Notes: generated by a model not told the origin, from the letters alone. DNA of 45,574 bases from an uncultured Bacteroidota bacterium (GCA_903911435.1 CAIWDF010000014.1:1-45574); one strand, 5' to 3'. Counted from the stretch's first letter, positions 26,320-34,558 are shown. Translations and numbers: made by a program.

Positions 26320-27186
26320 TTAAAACACCATATATTCCTGCGGATTGATGGCATTGCCATTGTACCAAAGTTCGAAATGCAAATGAGGGCCAGTGGTTTG
26401 TTCGCCCGAATTGCCAATGATGGCAATCGGTTCGCCTGCTTTCACATAATCGCCAAGTTTTTTTAATAATACCGAATTGTGTTTGTACACCGATATTAAA
26501 TTGTTCGAATGTTGCACGGTGATGGTATATCCTGTTTCTGACGAAAACGTAGCTAATACTACTGTTCCATCCAATGTAGATTTAATAGGTTCGTTATCGG
26601 CAGCCACAATGTCGACACCAAAATGTTGTTCTTTGTAGCTGTAAGAGGCGGTAATTCTTCCTTTCACAGGGGTGAAGAAAAAGAAATTGCTTATTCCTGT
26701 TTTATTGGTTTCGGTGGCGTAGGCCAAACTATATTGGTCTTGCGACTCGATGTTTTTGCGTAAGGCTACTTCTTTAGATGATGGCGACATCTTAGCATTC
26801 ACCGGTTTGGTGCCTTTCTCAGGACGAGTTTGTGCACTATCGTTTTTGGATTCGCCTTTGAGCACCGAACTTATGTTTTGCATGTAAAGGTTTTGTTCGG
26901 AAATGGTTTGTTCGAGCGAGTCGGATTTTAAAGCTAGTTTTATCATCTCTCTTCGCACTCCCACATCGGCATAACCAGGTATGTACTCGCGAAGCGAAGT
27001 GAATGCAAGCATGGAAATAACTAAGATGGTGAACACAATGGTGACGGAGCCAATAAGAATAACTACGCCAAGTGGTGTGAGGCGCAACGTAAATTTTTCT
27101 TCGAACGTGTCGTCATTCATTATCGTCAAGCGATAACGGTTGCGGAGGCGTTCGATGAGTTTGCGTTTGTTTTTTTCTTCCGTCAT
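26320..27186 (-). CDS. Membrane-anchored M23-family peptidase
   Basis: This 288-aa protein has a cytoplasmic N-terminus, one membrane segment (about 36-58) and a short linker. A LytM/M23 domain occupies about 175-288 and has zinc motifs HFGVD and HLHFELW. It should cleave peptidoglycan cross-bridges or, if it acts like NlpD/EnvC types, regulate other hydrolases, but both zinc motifs look intact. It is first in the M23-dxr-rseP group. It is divergent from the sprE-like gene, beyond which a bactofilin is encoded. Bactofilins commonly work with M23 peptidases. Confidence 0.92.
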   Translation of the reverse strand: MTEEKNKRKLIERLRNRYRLTIMNDDTFEEKFTLRLTPLGVVILIGSVTIVFTILVISMLAFTSLREYIPGYADVGVRREMIKLALKSDSLEQTISEQNLYMQNISSVLKGESKNDSAQTRPEKGTKPVNAKMSPSSKEVALRKNIESQDQYSLAYATETNKTGISNFFFFTPVKGRITASYSYKEQHFGVDIVAADNEPIKSTLDGTVVLATFSSETGYTITVQHSNNLISVYKHNSVLLKKLGDYVKAGEPIAIIGNSGEQTTGPHLHFELWYNGNAINPQEYMVF

Positions 27187-27194
27187 AAGGGCGA

Positions 27195-27202
27195 CAAAGA
27201 TA
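27195..27202 (-). promoter_or_regulatory. -7 promoter element for the M23-dxr-rseP operon
   Basis: TATCTTTG on the minus strand is a perfect consensus, only 8 bp before the M23 ATG. Confidence 0.55.
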
Positions 27203-27257
27203 GTTATTTGTTTTTTAGTTGTTAGCGAAGCAATGGTTAGTGAAATGTAGATTGTTT

Positions 27258-27285
27258 TTCACCGCGAAGACATAAAGGAACAAAG
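27258..27285. repeat. Dispersed repeat, reverse copy
   Basis: TTCACCGCGAAG... matches the reverse complement of 3384-3411 at 24 of 28 bases. Confidence 0.65.
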
Positions 27286-27465
27286 GTTCAATTTGTGCAG
27301 TAGGCAATTTTTGTAATTGAAAATGAGATTATCGAAATCTACAGTGGCAATTTGTAGCTTAAAATGAACGACCCTCAAAATTCACCCTAATTTTCATTAT
27401 TCAAATATACTATATATTTAGGTATCATTTTAGGTGAGGGTGAAAAAATATCCCTTTCGTCAATA

Positions 27466-27645
27466 TGTGATCTAGATTTTCTGCCAAAATGGCGGTTTTT
27501 TGCAAATGCCTAATTAGGCAAGTGCCCAAAGTAACGTTTTTCCCCTGTTGCCTAATTAGACAACTGCCAAAAGTATCGTTTTTCCCCTGTTGCCTAATTA
27601 GACAAGTGCCCAAAGTAACGTTTTTCCGCATCTGCCTAATTAGGC
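27466..27645. repeat. Tandem 42-bp repeats carrying a 12-bp palindrome
   Basis: GCCTAATTAG starts at 27508, 27550, 27592 and 27634, an exact 42-bp period. The first and last copies have the perfect palindrome GCCTAATTAGGC, and the middle two read GCCTAATTAGAC. The 30 bp between palindromes are also conserved in the three full units (TGCC-AAAGTA-CGTTTTTCC). A degenerate partial unit precedes them at about 27466-27507, with its own palindrome ATCTAGAT and the shared TGCCAAAA. 42 bp is four helical turns, so the palindromes face the same side of the helix. Confidence 0.9.
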
Positions 27646-27689
27646 ATTTTTACTCATTCGGGCTTTTTTTCAATTTTAGATTCCCCGAT

Positions 27690-27740
27690 TTTAGAATTTA
27701 GTACTTAGATTTTAGAATTTCTTATTTGTGTTTTTGTGGT
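27690..27740. repeat. Composite dispersed repeat, copy 2
   Basis: 27691-27730 matches 3351-3390 with 3 mismatches in 40. The following TTTTTGTGGT is a shortened version of the tail of copy 1. Confidence 0.7.
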
Positions 27741-27853
27741 AATAGAAACCTAATCATCCATTGTCGCCCAGCAACCTTCCTCTTTCTTACTTTATAGTGC
27801 TCTGGAAAACATGAAAAATCAAAAATAAAACCTTTTCTTTCGAAATAAAACAA

Positions 27854-27861
27854 TATTTTTG
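27854..27861 (+). promoter_or_regulatory. -7 promoter element for the sprE-like gene
   Basis: TATTTTTG followed by C matches TAnnTTTG, 52 bp before the ATG. Confidence 0.5.
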
Positions 27862-27913
27862 CCTTCCTGCCGTTTAGGGGAGGTATTAATTGATAATTAG
27901 AAAGCAATAATTA

Positions 27914-30628
27914 ATGTATAATTTTAAGTACACAAAAAGTGGTAACCGATGGAAACTAGCGCAATATGCGAGTGGTTGGTTGCTTGCAGCTTTTTTTGTG
28001 CTATTGCTCGATGGTTGCAAAACCACCAAAAACAATTGGTATTATCGCGGTTGGCACAATATGAATGCGCGCTACAATGGGTATTATTACTCGCGCGAGA
28101 ACATGAAAGAAACCCTCAAGAAACTCGAAAAAGCCAAAAAAGACGATTATACCAAGATACTTCCCTTATTTGTTTACACCGACAACAAAGACTCGAAAAC
28201 CTATTATGCCGACTTCGACAAGAGCATTAAAAAGTCGTCAACCGTTATTCAGCGCCATTGCATCACCGACAAAAAGAAAAAGGAAATACCGGGAGCTTGC
28301 AAATGGATTGACGAAAATTACATGCTCATCGGACAGTCGCATTTCTACAAACGCGATTTGTTTTCGGCACTCGAGGTGTTTCAGTATGTCGATAAAATCT
28401 ATCTTAAAGACCCAAAAGCCATTTACCGAGCCAAGCTTTGGGAAATGCGCACCGACAACGAAATAGGAAGTTATTCCTTGTCCGAATCCATTATTGACGA
28501 TATACGCAATGCCAAAGATTTCCCAAAAACCATCGAGTTTCAGCAGCATTATGCCTTAGTCACCACCGATTTGTATATGAAAGAAGGCGATTATGCCGAT
28601 GCCATTCGCGATATAACAAAGGCCATTACCCTCACCAAAAAGAAAACCGAAAGAGCACGTTATACCTTTATTCTTGCTCAGCTTTACGAAAAGCTTGGCA
28701 ACAACAAAAATGCTTCCATGTACTACGGTATGGTGCCTCCTTTGCACCCCAATTACGATATGGAGTTTGCTGCCAAAATAAAACAAGCGGCCTTATTCGA
28801 TGCCGAAAATGGTGATGACAAAGAAATACGTAAAACCCTTACTCAATTGCTCAAGGACGATAAAAACATTGAGTACCGCGACCAGATTTATTATGCATTT
28901 GCCAACCTCGATTATAAGCAAAAGGATGTGCCACTTGCACTTGCCGATTTGACCAAGTCGATAAAAGCAAGCACTACCAACACCACTCAAAAGGCAATGT
29001 CGTATCTCAAACGAGGCGATATTTATTTCGATATGCCCGATTATAAACGAGCGGCTGCTTGTTACGATAGTACCATGTTGGTATTGCCAAAAGATTACCC
29101 CGACTATACTCTAATTGACGAAAAACGCAAAGCACTAGCATCACTTGTGATGAATCTGAAAGTGATAGAGCTTGAAGATAGTTTACAAACATTAGCTCGC
29201 TTGAGCGAAAAAGACCGCAACAAGTCCATCGACCAAATGATGGACCGAATGGAACAAGAAGAACGCGAAAAAGAAGAAGCCAAAAAACAAGCTGCTGCCA
29301 ATGCTGCTAGTGTAGTGCCAGCCGTTACCACCACAGCAGGTGCTAACAACGGAGCTTGGTATTTCTACAATCCGAATACAGTGAATTTGGGCGTTGCCGA
29401 TTTCAATAAAAAATGGGGAACTCGTAAGTTGGAAGACAATTGGTTTCGGGCCAATAAGGATGTGGTGCTTAGTCAAACCACCGCTGACGATACTGATGCC
29501 ACCGACTCTACCAATACCAAAGGAGCTGTTGCAAGTACCAAAGATTCGAAAAACAAAAAAGACAGGAATTATTACCTAAAGAAAGTGCCATTAACTCCTG
29601 AAGCCTTTGCACAGTCGGACATAAAAATAACGGATGCCTATTACAACGCAGGTACCATTTATAAGGAGCAAATTCTGAACAACAAGAAATCGATAGAAAC
29701 CTTAGAAGAGTTACTCAAGCGTTATCCCGAAAACAAGTACAAGCTATCGTGTTATTATCAGCTTTACCGTACCTATATGGCCATGGACAATCAGCCAAAA
29801 GCGGATTATTATAAAAACATTATCCTCAACGATTATGGCAATACGGAGTATGCACAGATTATAAAAGACCCTAAACATACCAAAGATTTGCTGGCAAGTA
29901 AAAGTGAAGTGGAGTTGTTTTACATTGGTACCTATTCGATGTACACAGCAGGCAATTATTCTGAAGCATTGGTTAATTGCAACAAGGCCGAATCAGATTT
30001 TGCAAAAAGCACCTATATGCCCAAATTTGCTTTCATCAAAGCCCTTTGCATAGGTCGTACACAAGACATCAATAGTTTCGAATCGGCTTTGGGGCAATTT
30101 GTGATTAAATACCCGAAAGATCCTTTAAAAGATAAAGCACAAGACATCTTGGATGCTATCAAGCGCCAACGCGAAGCTCCAAAAGTAGCTGCCAAACAAA
30201 TTTCGTCCGACACTTCCAAAAAATCGGTGGTGGCACCTGTTCAAGACACAGCCGCAGCACCTAAGTTCATCTTCCGCGAAGAAGGCGAATACTATTGGGT
30301 CATCATTGTCGACAACAACAAAGGGGATATCAACCGTTTCAAACAAAAATTATCAAACGCCAACTCCGAATCGTTCAGTACCTTAGATTTAAGCATCAAT
30401 AGCATATTCCTCGACCTTCAGCATCAATTGGTTTCCGTAAAAACATTTGATGGTCGTCAGTCGGCAATGAATTATTACGACTTCTTCAAAGCAAAACCAA
30501 CTGCTTTCAGCGATTTGATAAGTGGAACGTATCAGTATTTCGTCATTTCAGCCGAAAATTACACCACTTTCTACAGAGATAAGAATGTAGACGAGTACAA
30601 AGAATTTTTTACAGAAAATTATCAATAA
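27914..30628 (+). CDS. TPR lipoprotein of the SprE/PorW type (T9SS/gliding)
   Basis: This 904-aa protein has a long signal and lipobox LLDGC with Cys35. The family-typical NNWYYRGWHNMNARYNGYYY region follows directly, then many TPR-like helix pairs (about 110-460). After these come an Ala/Lys-rich coiled stretch (about 440-470) and a low-complexity linker, further TPR-like repeats (about 590-760) and a C-terminal alpha/beta domain. Length and layout match SprE/PorW, the outer-membrane lipoprotein thought to link the T9SS motor with other parts of the translocon. The three T9SS cargo genes in this window fit with this call. A gene symbol is withheld because paralogous TPR lipoproteins exist. 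Confidence 0.82.
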   Translation: MYNFKYTKSGNRWKLAQYASGWLLAAFFVLLLDGCKTTKNNWYYRGWHNMNARYNGYYYSRENMKETLKKLEKAKKDDYTKILPLFVYTDNKDSKTYYADFDKSIKKSSTVIQRHCITDKKKKEIPGACKWIDENYMLIGQSHFYKRDLFSALEVFQYVDKIYLKDPKAIYRAKLWEMRTDNEIGSYSLSESIIDDIRNAKDFPKTIEFQQHYALVTTDLYMKEGDYADAIRDITKAITLTKKKTERARYTFILAQLYEKLGNNKNASMYYGMVPPLHPNYDMEFAAKIKQAALFDAENGDDKEIRKTLTQLLKDDKNIEYRDQIYYAFANLDYKQKDVPLALADLTKSIKASTTNTTQKAMSYLKRGDIYFDMPDYKRAAACYDSTMLVLPKDYPDYTLIDEKRKALASLVMNLKVIELEDSLQTLARLSEKDRNKSIDQMMDRMEQEEREKEEAKKQAAANAASVVPAVTTTAGANNGAWYFYNPNTVNLGVADFNKKWGTRKLEDNWFRANKDVVLSQTTADDTDATDSTNTKGAVASTKDSKNKKDRNYYLKKVPLTPEAFAQSDIKITDAYYNAGTIYKEQILNNKKSIETLEELLKRYPENKYKLSCYYQLYRTYMAMDNQPKADYYKNIILNDYGNTEYAQIIKDPKHTKDLLASKSEVELFYIGTYSMYTAGNYSEALVNCNKAESDFAKSTYMPKFAFIKALCIGRTQDINSFESALGQFVIKYPKDPLKDKAQDILDAIKRQREAPKVAAKQISSDTSKKSVVAPVQDTAAAPKFIFREEGEYYWVIIVDNNKGDINRFKQKLSNANSESFSTLDLSINSIFLDLQHQLVSVKTFDGRQSAMNYYDFFKAKPTAFSDLISGTYQYFVISAENYTTFYRDKNVDEYKEFFTENYQ

Positions 30629-30682
30629 TTGTTCGAATATAATAAAATTGTTTAACTTCGCTTTCCAAAAAACATAGAAAAT

Positions 30683-31105
30683 ATGGCAATGTTCAACTCT
30701 ACCACAGAAAAAAGTACTTCATCCGAAAGTTCATCGGTTAACATTATTGGTGCAGGCACCAAAATAGAAGGCGATATCATTACCAATGGCGATATCCGTA
30801 TTGATGGTTCACTAACAGGTTCCATTAATGTAAAAGGGAAATTGGTAGTAGGTGCATCAGGCATGGTCGAAGGAGAAATCATTTGTCAGAATGCCGATAT
30901 TTCGGGAGTAATAAAAGGAAAAATAGGTGTTGCCGAATTGTTGGCCCTCAAAGCATCAGCAAAACTAACTTGCGATATTATTACCAATAAAATTGCAGTA
31001 GAACCAGGAGCTAGTTTCTCAGGGTCATGCAGTATGGGAGGTGTCATTAAAGATATAAAAGGTGCTCACTCCGAAAAACCAAAAGCTTCCGAAAAAACCG
31101 CTTAA
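30683..31105 (+). CDS. Bactofilin
   Basis: This 140-aa protein has the bactofilin core (IIGAGTKIEGDIITNGDIRIDG to about 120), a right-handed beta-helix of short repeats (GDI, GSI, GEI, ADI) that polymerises without nucleotide. Flexible N- and C-terminal tails flank it, as in the family. It is a cytoplasmic, membrane-associated scaffold for cell-shape or envelope enzymes. Its end overlaps the GTG start of atpZ by 44 bp in another frame. A near-consensus -7 element (TAACTTCG, 30653-30660) precedes it. The M23 peptidase at 26320-27186 is a plausible partner. Confidence 0.93.
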   Translation: MAMFNSTTEKSTSSESSSVNIIGAGTKIEGDIITNGDIRIDGSLTGSINVKGKLVVGASGMVEGEIICQNADISGVIKGKIGVAELLALKASAKLTCDIITNKIAVEPGASFSGSCSMGGVIKDIKGAHSEKPKASEKTA

Positions 31106-31292
31106 TAATTACGCTAAGTATTCTGCAATGGGTTTCCAAATGGGAGCCATTATCTTTGTGGGTATGTATGGTGGTATTAAGTTAGATGAGTATCTTGACA
31201 TTAAAAAGTTTCCAGTTTTTACCCTCTTGCTTTCGTTGGCAGCAGTTTTTGGTTCCATTTATCTTGTAATAAAAGATTTTCTTAAAAAGTAA
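31062..31292 (+). CDS. atpZ: AtpZ/AtpI-family protein of the ATP synthase locus
   Basis: This 76-aa protein has two membrane segments. The KPLNNYAKYSAMGFQMGAI...GGIKLDE motif is typical of AtpZ, which helps F0 assembly and divalent cation uptake in other bacteria. The likely start is a GTG at 31062 inside the bactofilin gene. A start further downstream would lose conserved residues. It precedes a second small membrane gene and atpB. Confidence 0.85.
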   Translation: MLTPKNQKLPKKPLNNYAKYSAMGFQMGAIIFVGMYGGIKLDEYLDIKKFPVFTLLLSLAAVFGSIYLVIKDFLKK

Positions 31293-31307
31293 TATCCTTA
31301 TCCGTTA

Positions 31308-31670
31308 ATGATAAAAAGCACCATTCTGTTCTCTGTCCTCCTATTAGTTCTTGCCATAGCTTGGAATCAGTTCATGCCACCCAATCTAGCATCGCCTGCT
31401 ATGCCAATTATTGTTATTTATTTCTTCATCTCCACGGTCATTGTTCACCGAATACTAATAAAAACCAATACCGAATCGCCAAAAAATTTCATCCGAACCT
31501 ATATGGGAACTACCGCACTGCGTCTTTTCCTAAACTTAATGGTCATCATTATTTACATACTTGTGGATAGAAGCAGAGCCATGGCATTCGCACTTGCCTT
31601 TTTAGTATTCTACTTTATTTACCTCATTTTCGAAATCATTTCACTTCAAAAAGACCTAAAAGGAAAATAA
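31308..31670 (+). CDS. Small membrane protein between atpZ and atpB
   Basis: This 120-aa protein has four hydrophobic segments, an N-terminal Lys and a basic C-terminus (SLQKDLKGK). It lies in the position where other bacteria carry atpI (subunit I). Its size and topology agree with a subunit I-like role in c-ring assembly. Sequence similarity to AtpI is not obvious by eye, so the function is inferred from position only. Confidence 0.7.
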   Translation: MIKSTILFSVLLLVLAIAWNQFMPPNLASPAMPIIVIYFFISTVIVHRILIKTNTESPKNFIRTYMGTTALRLFLNLMVIIIYILVDRSRAMAFALAFLVFYFIYLIFEIISLQKDLKGK

Positions 31671-31778
31671 ATATTCTTTTTGTTGCTCTTCGTCCTTTGT
31701 ATTTATTTCAATTAACATTTTTTGAAATATTTCATTAAAAAACCGCTGTATTTTATGTCAGTATTTCGTTTAATTTTA

Positions 31779-31786
31779 TACATTTG
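31779..31786 (+). promoter_or_regulatory. -7 promoter element for atpB and downstream genes
   Basis: TACATTTG followed by C is a perfect consensus, 38 bp before the atpB ATG, within the 154-bp gap after the small membrane gene. Confidence 0.6.
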
Positions 31787-31824
31787 CACCCGATTTGAAA
31801 AAAACGAATAACTGATACATTTAA

Positions 31825-32925
31825 ATGACTAATAAAATCAATATATACAAGCATTTTTTACTGATACTTTCGCTGTTTGTTTCCTTTATGGTTTCGGCAC
31901 AAGAACCGGCAGCGTCATCGGAGCAAAAAGAAAACACTTCTGCTGAACATAAATCAGAAAAATTTAATGCCGGTGAACTTATCATCGATCACATTATCGA
32001 TTCTCACGAATGGCATGTTGCGGGTCACATTGCAATGCCTTTACCTATCATTCTTTATTCATCCGACAAAGGCTTGTCAGTATTCTCATCCACTCGCCTA
32101 GAAGGGGGAGAGGTTTACAACGGTTATAAATTAATAAAAAACGATATCGTAGCAGTAAGCGCTGATGGAACTACTGATGAACCAGCTACAGAAAAACTTT
32201 GGGACATTTCCATTACCAAAAATGTAGCTTCTATGTTTGTGAGTATTATTCTGATGCTTTGGATGTTTATCTCGGCAGCAAAAGCTTACAAACGCAATCC
32301 AGGAAAAGCACCAAAAGGAATGCAATCGTTATTGGAGCCATTGATAATATTCGTAAGAGACGATATTGCTAAATCGGCAATTGGCGAAAAAAAATACAAA
32401 AAATATTTACCTTTTTTACTCACCGTTTTCTTTTTTATCTGGATTAATAACTTAATGGGATTAGTTCCTTTTCTTCCAGGAGGAGCCAACCTTACAGGAA
32501 ACATTGCTGTAGGTATGACTTTAGCAATCATCGTATTCTTGATTACAACATTTAGTGCAAATTGGAATTACTGGAGACACATCATCGCCATGCCAGGAGT
32601 TCCTATTGGTGTTTTAGTAATCCTTACTCCAATCGAAATTTTTGGAATGTTTTTGAAACCAATGGTATTGATGATACGACTTTTTGCAAACATGTTGGCT
32701 GGTCACATCATTGCACTATCTTTTTTCTGTCTAATCTTTATTTTTGCTGAAATGAATACTGGACTAGGTTATGGAGTTGCGGTGTTCTCAGTAGCATTCA
32801 CCATCTTTATGGGAATGTTGGAATTGTTAGTTGCATTCTTACAAGCGTATGTGTTCACACTTTTAGCGGCTATGTATTTTGGTGCTGCTATTGAAGAGCA
32901 TCATCACGAGGAAGCGCATCATTAG
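31825..32925 (+). CDS. atpB: ATP synthase F0 subunit a
   Basis: This 366-aa protein forms the proton half-channels next to the c-ring. The essential arginine is Arg285 in LMIRLFANMLAGH. The protein is about 100 residues longer than the enteric one. A signal-peptide-like N-terminus (KHFLLILSLFVSFMVSAQ) leads into an extra soluble segment (about 27-130) before the conserved membrane helices. The C-terminus is His-rich (EEHHHEEAHH). Extended a-subunits are usual in Bacteroidota. It is the first gene after the promoter at 31779. Confidence 0.96.
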   Translation: MTNKINIYKHFLLILSLFVSFMVSAQEPAASSEQKENTSAEHKSEKFNAGELIIDHIIDSHEWHVAGHIAMPLPIILYSSDKGLSVFSSTRLEGGEVYNGYKLIKNDIVAVSADGTTDEPATEKLWDISITKNVASMFVSIILMLWMFISAAKAYKRNPGKAPKGMQSLLEPLIIFVRDDIAKSAIGEKKYKKYLPFLLTVFFFIWINNLMGLVPFLPGGANLTGNIAVGMTLAIIVFLITTFSANWNYWRHIIAMPGVPIGVLVILTPIEIFGMFLKPMVLMIRLFANMLAGHIIALSFFCLIFIFAEMNTGLGYGVAVFSVAFTIFMGMLELLVAFLQAYVFTLLAAMYFGAAIEEHHHEEAHH

Positions 32926-32984
32926 AATTTAATAAAAACGCTGAATTTCTTCGACAGCGAATAAATCGAAGGAAAAACAAATAA

Positions 32985-33260
<276 letters not shown>

Positions 33261-33275
33261 TCAACAGCAAATTTT

Positions 33276-33304
33276 CTGTACTGCAACGGTTGGTTGCAGT
33301 ACAG
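33276..33304 (+). terminator. Hairpin with short T-run between atpE and atpF
   Basis: A perfect 12-bp stem CTGTACTGCAAC / GTTGCAGTACAG with a 5-nt loop GGTTG is followed by ATTTTT. It looks like a partial terminator or an mRNA 3'-end stabiliser inside the operon. It could raise atpE transcript level over downstream genes. Confidence 0.75.
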
Positions 33305-33354
33305 ATTTTTAAACTTTACAACTTTGAATTTTTAAACTTTAAATTAATAGTAAA

Positions 33355-33849
33355 ATGGAATTAGTAAAACCCGCCTTTGGTCTAATATTTTGGATGTGTA
33401 TCTCTTTTGGGATTATTTTATACATCCTTGGTAAATTTGCTTGGAAGCCAATCCTTAAAATGCTTAGTGATAGAGAATCCTCTATTCAAGATGCATTAGA
33501 TTCAGCTGAACGTGCAAAAGAGGAAATGAAAGCATTACAAGCTGGGAACGAAAAAATATTGGCGGAAGCTCGTCACGAACGCGATCAAATGTTGAAAGAT
33601 GCTCGCGATATAAGAGAAAAAATGATTGCTGAAGCAAAAGGCATTGCAGCAAAAGAAGGAGAGCGTATGTTAAAATCGGCTCGTGAAAATATACAAAACG
33701 AAAAGATGGCAGCGATTACAGACTTGAAAAATCAAGTAGGTGTTTTATCTTTAGAAATTGCTGAAAAGATTTTGAAAGCAGAACTTGCTTCAGATGAGAA
33801 ACAAAAAGCATTGGTAAATACATTATTAAAAGACGTTAACTTAAATTAG
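33355..33849 (+). CDS. atpF: ATP synthase F0 subunit b
   Basis: This 164-aa protein has one N-terminal membrane segment (about 8-26) and a long charged helix (ESSIQDALDSAERAKEEMKA and onward) that forms the peripheral stalk. Size and pattern are standard. It lies between two strong inverted repeats in the atp operon. Confidence 0.96.
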   Translation: MELVKPAFGLIFWMCISFGIILYILGKFAWKPILKMLSDRESSIQDALDSAERAKEEMKALQAGNEKILAEARHERDQMLKDARDIREKMIAEAKGIAAKEGERMLKSARENIQNEKMAAITDLKNQVGVLSLEIAEKILKAELASDEKQKALVNTLLKDVNLN

Positions 33850-33909
33850 ATGTGAGTATTGAGATAAGAGATTTGAGAAACCCTTTCTCAAATCTCTTAT
33901 CTCACATCT
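33848..33909. repeat. Long inverted repeat between atpF and atpH
   Basis: A perfect 20-bp stem (33861-33880 with 33884-33903, loop CCC) is extended by AGATGT (33848-33853) / ACATCT (33904-33909) across a 7-nt bulge. No T-run follows. It contains TCTCAAATCTC, which also occurs in gltX at 5334-5353. In mRNA it would form a very stable hairpin. Confidence 0.85.
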
Positions 33910-33924
33910 ATATAACTAAATACA

Positions 33925-34482
33925 ATGGAAGGAACAAGAGTAGCTGCGCGATACGCAAAATCATTCATCGACCTTGCAATTGAGCAAGGAGCATTGGAAC
34001 AAGCATACACAGATATGAAATACATTGCTGAGGTATGCGCTTCCACACATGAATTTGTTATTTTCTTAAAAAGTCCTATCATTAAAACGGATAAGAAACA
34101 ACTTGTCTTGAAGGAAATATTCAATGGCAAACTTTCTAAAGTGACAGATGCATATGTTCATTTGATTACTGCGAAAAGAAGAGAAATTTATCTCGCTGAA
34201 ATAGCACATGAATTTATTGAACAATACAAAGAAAAGAACAAAATTCTTACCGCTGTGGTGACTACCGCAAACGGAATTGATGACAACATTCGTAAGAAAG
34301 TGATGGAAATCGTTAAAGGGGTTACAAGTAGTGAAGTGGTTTTACAAGAAGTAATTGATAAAGATATTATCGGAGGATTCATTATTCGTGTTGGTGATAA
34401 GCAAGTGGATGCAAGTATCGCCCGCAAGTTGAATAGCTTGAAACGCAGTTTTAATGAAAATCCGTTTATAAAAGAATTTTAA
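33925..34482 (+). CDS. atpH: ATP synthase F1 subunit delta
   Basis: This 185-aa protein is the stalk subunit joining F1 to the b subunits. The N-terminal helical bundle (RVAARYAKSFIDLAIEQG) and C-terminal motif (DKDIIGGFIIRVGDKQVDASI..LNSLKR) match the OSCP/delta family. It begins 75 bp after atpF, downstream of the long inverted repeat. Confidence 0.96.
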   Translation: MEGTRVAARYAKSFIDLAIEQGALEQAYTDMKYIAEVCASTHEFVIFLKSPIIKTDKKQLVLKEIFNGKLSKVTDAYVHLITAKRREIYLAEIAHEFIEQYKEKNKILTAVVTTANGIDDNIRKKVMEIVKGVTSSEVVLQEVIDKDIIGGFIIRVGDKQVDASIARKLNSLKRSFNENPFIKEF

Positions 34483-34526
34483 CAACAAGTAATAGGTCGT
34501 ATTTATTAAGTATTGCCGTTACCAAC

Positions 34527-34554
34527 AACTAACAACAAATAACTAACAACAAAT
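34527..34554. repeat. 14-bp tandem duplication in the atpA leader
   Basis: AACTAACAACAAAT occurs twice in direct succession (34527-34540 and 34541-34554), ending 4 bp before the atpA ATG. It is an A/C-rich, unstructured stretch that may help ribosome access where no Shine-Dalgarno sequence is seen. Confidence 0.7.
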
Positions 34555-34558
34555 ATAA

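Larger units (their letters stand above)
27187..27913. other. 727-bp gene-free region between M23 peptidase and sprE-like gene
   Basis: I see no real gene here. It holds divergent promoters at both ends, a reverse copy of a dispersed repeat (27258-27285) and a spaced inverted repeat TTCACCCT (27381) / AGGGTGAA (27437). It also holds the 42-bp palindrome array (27466-27645) and a second dispersed-repeat copy (27690-27740). Short open frames through the array exist on both strands only because 42 is divisible by three. Confidence 0.75.

Noticed and set aside
27381-27444. Spaced inverted repeat TTCACCCT / AGGGTGAA as a regulatory hairpin
   Set aside because: Only 8 bp pair across a 48-bp AT-rich loop; chance is a sufficient explanation.
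27425-27701. Open frames on both strands across the palindrome array (repeating CLIR peptides)
   Set aside because: The 42-bp period is divisible by three, so open frames are expected on both strands. There is no signal, promoter fit or domain.
33861-33903. Intrinsic terminator between atpF and atpH
   Set aside because: No T-run follows the stem, and essential atp genes continue downstream.
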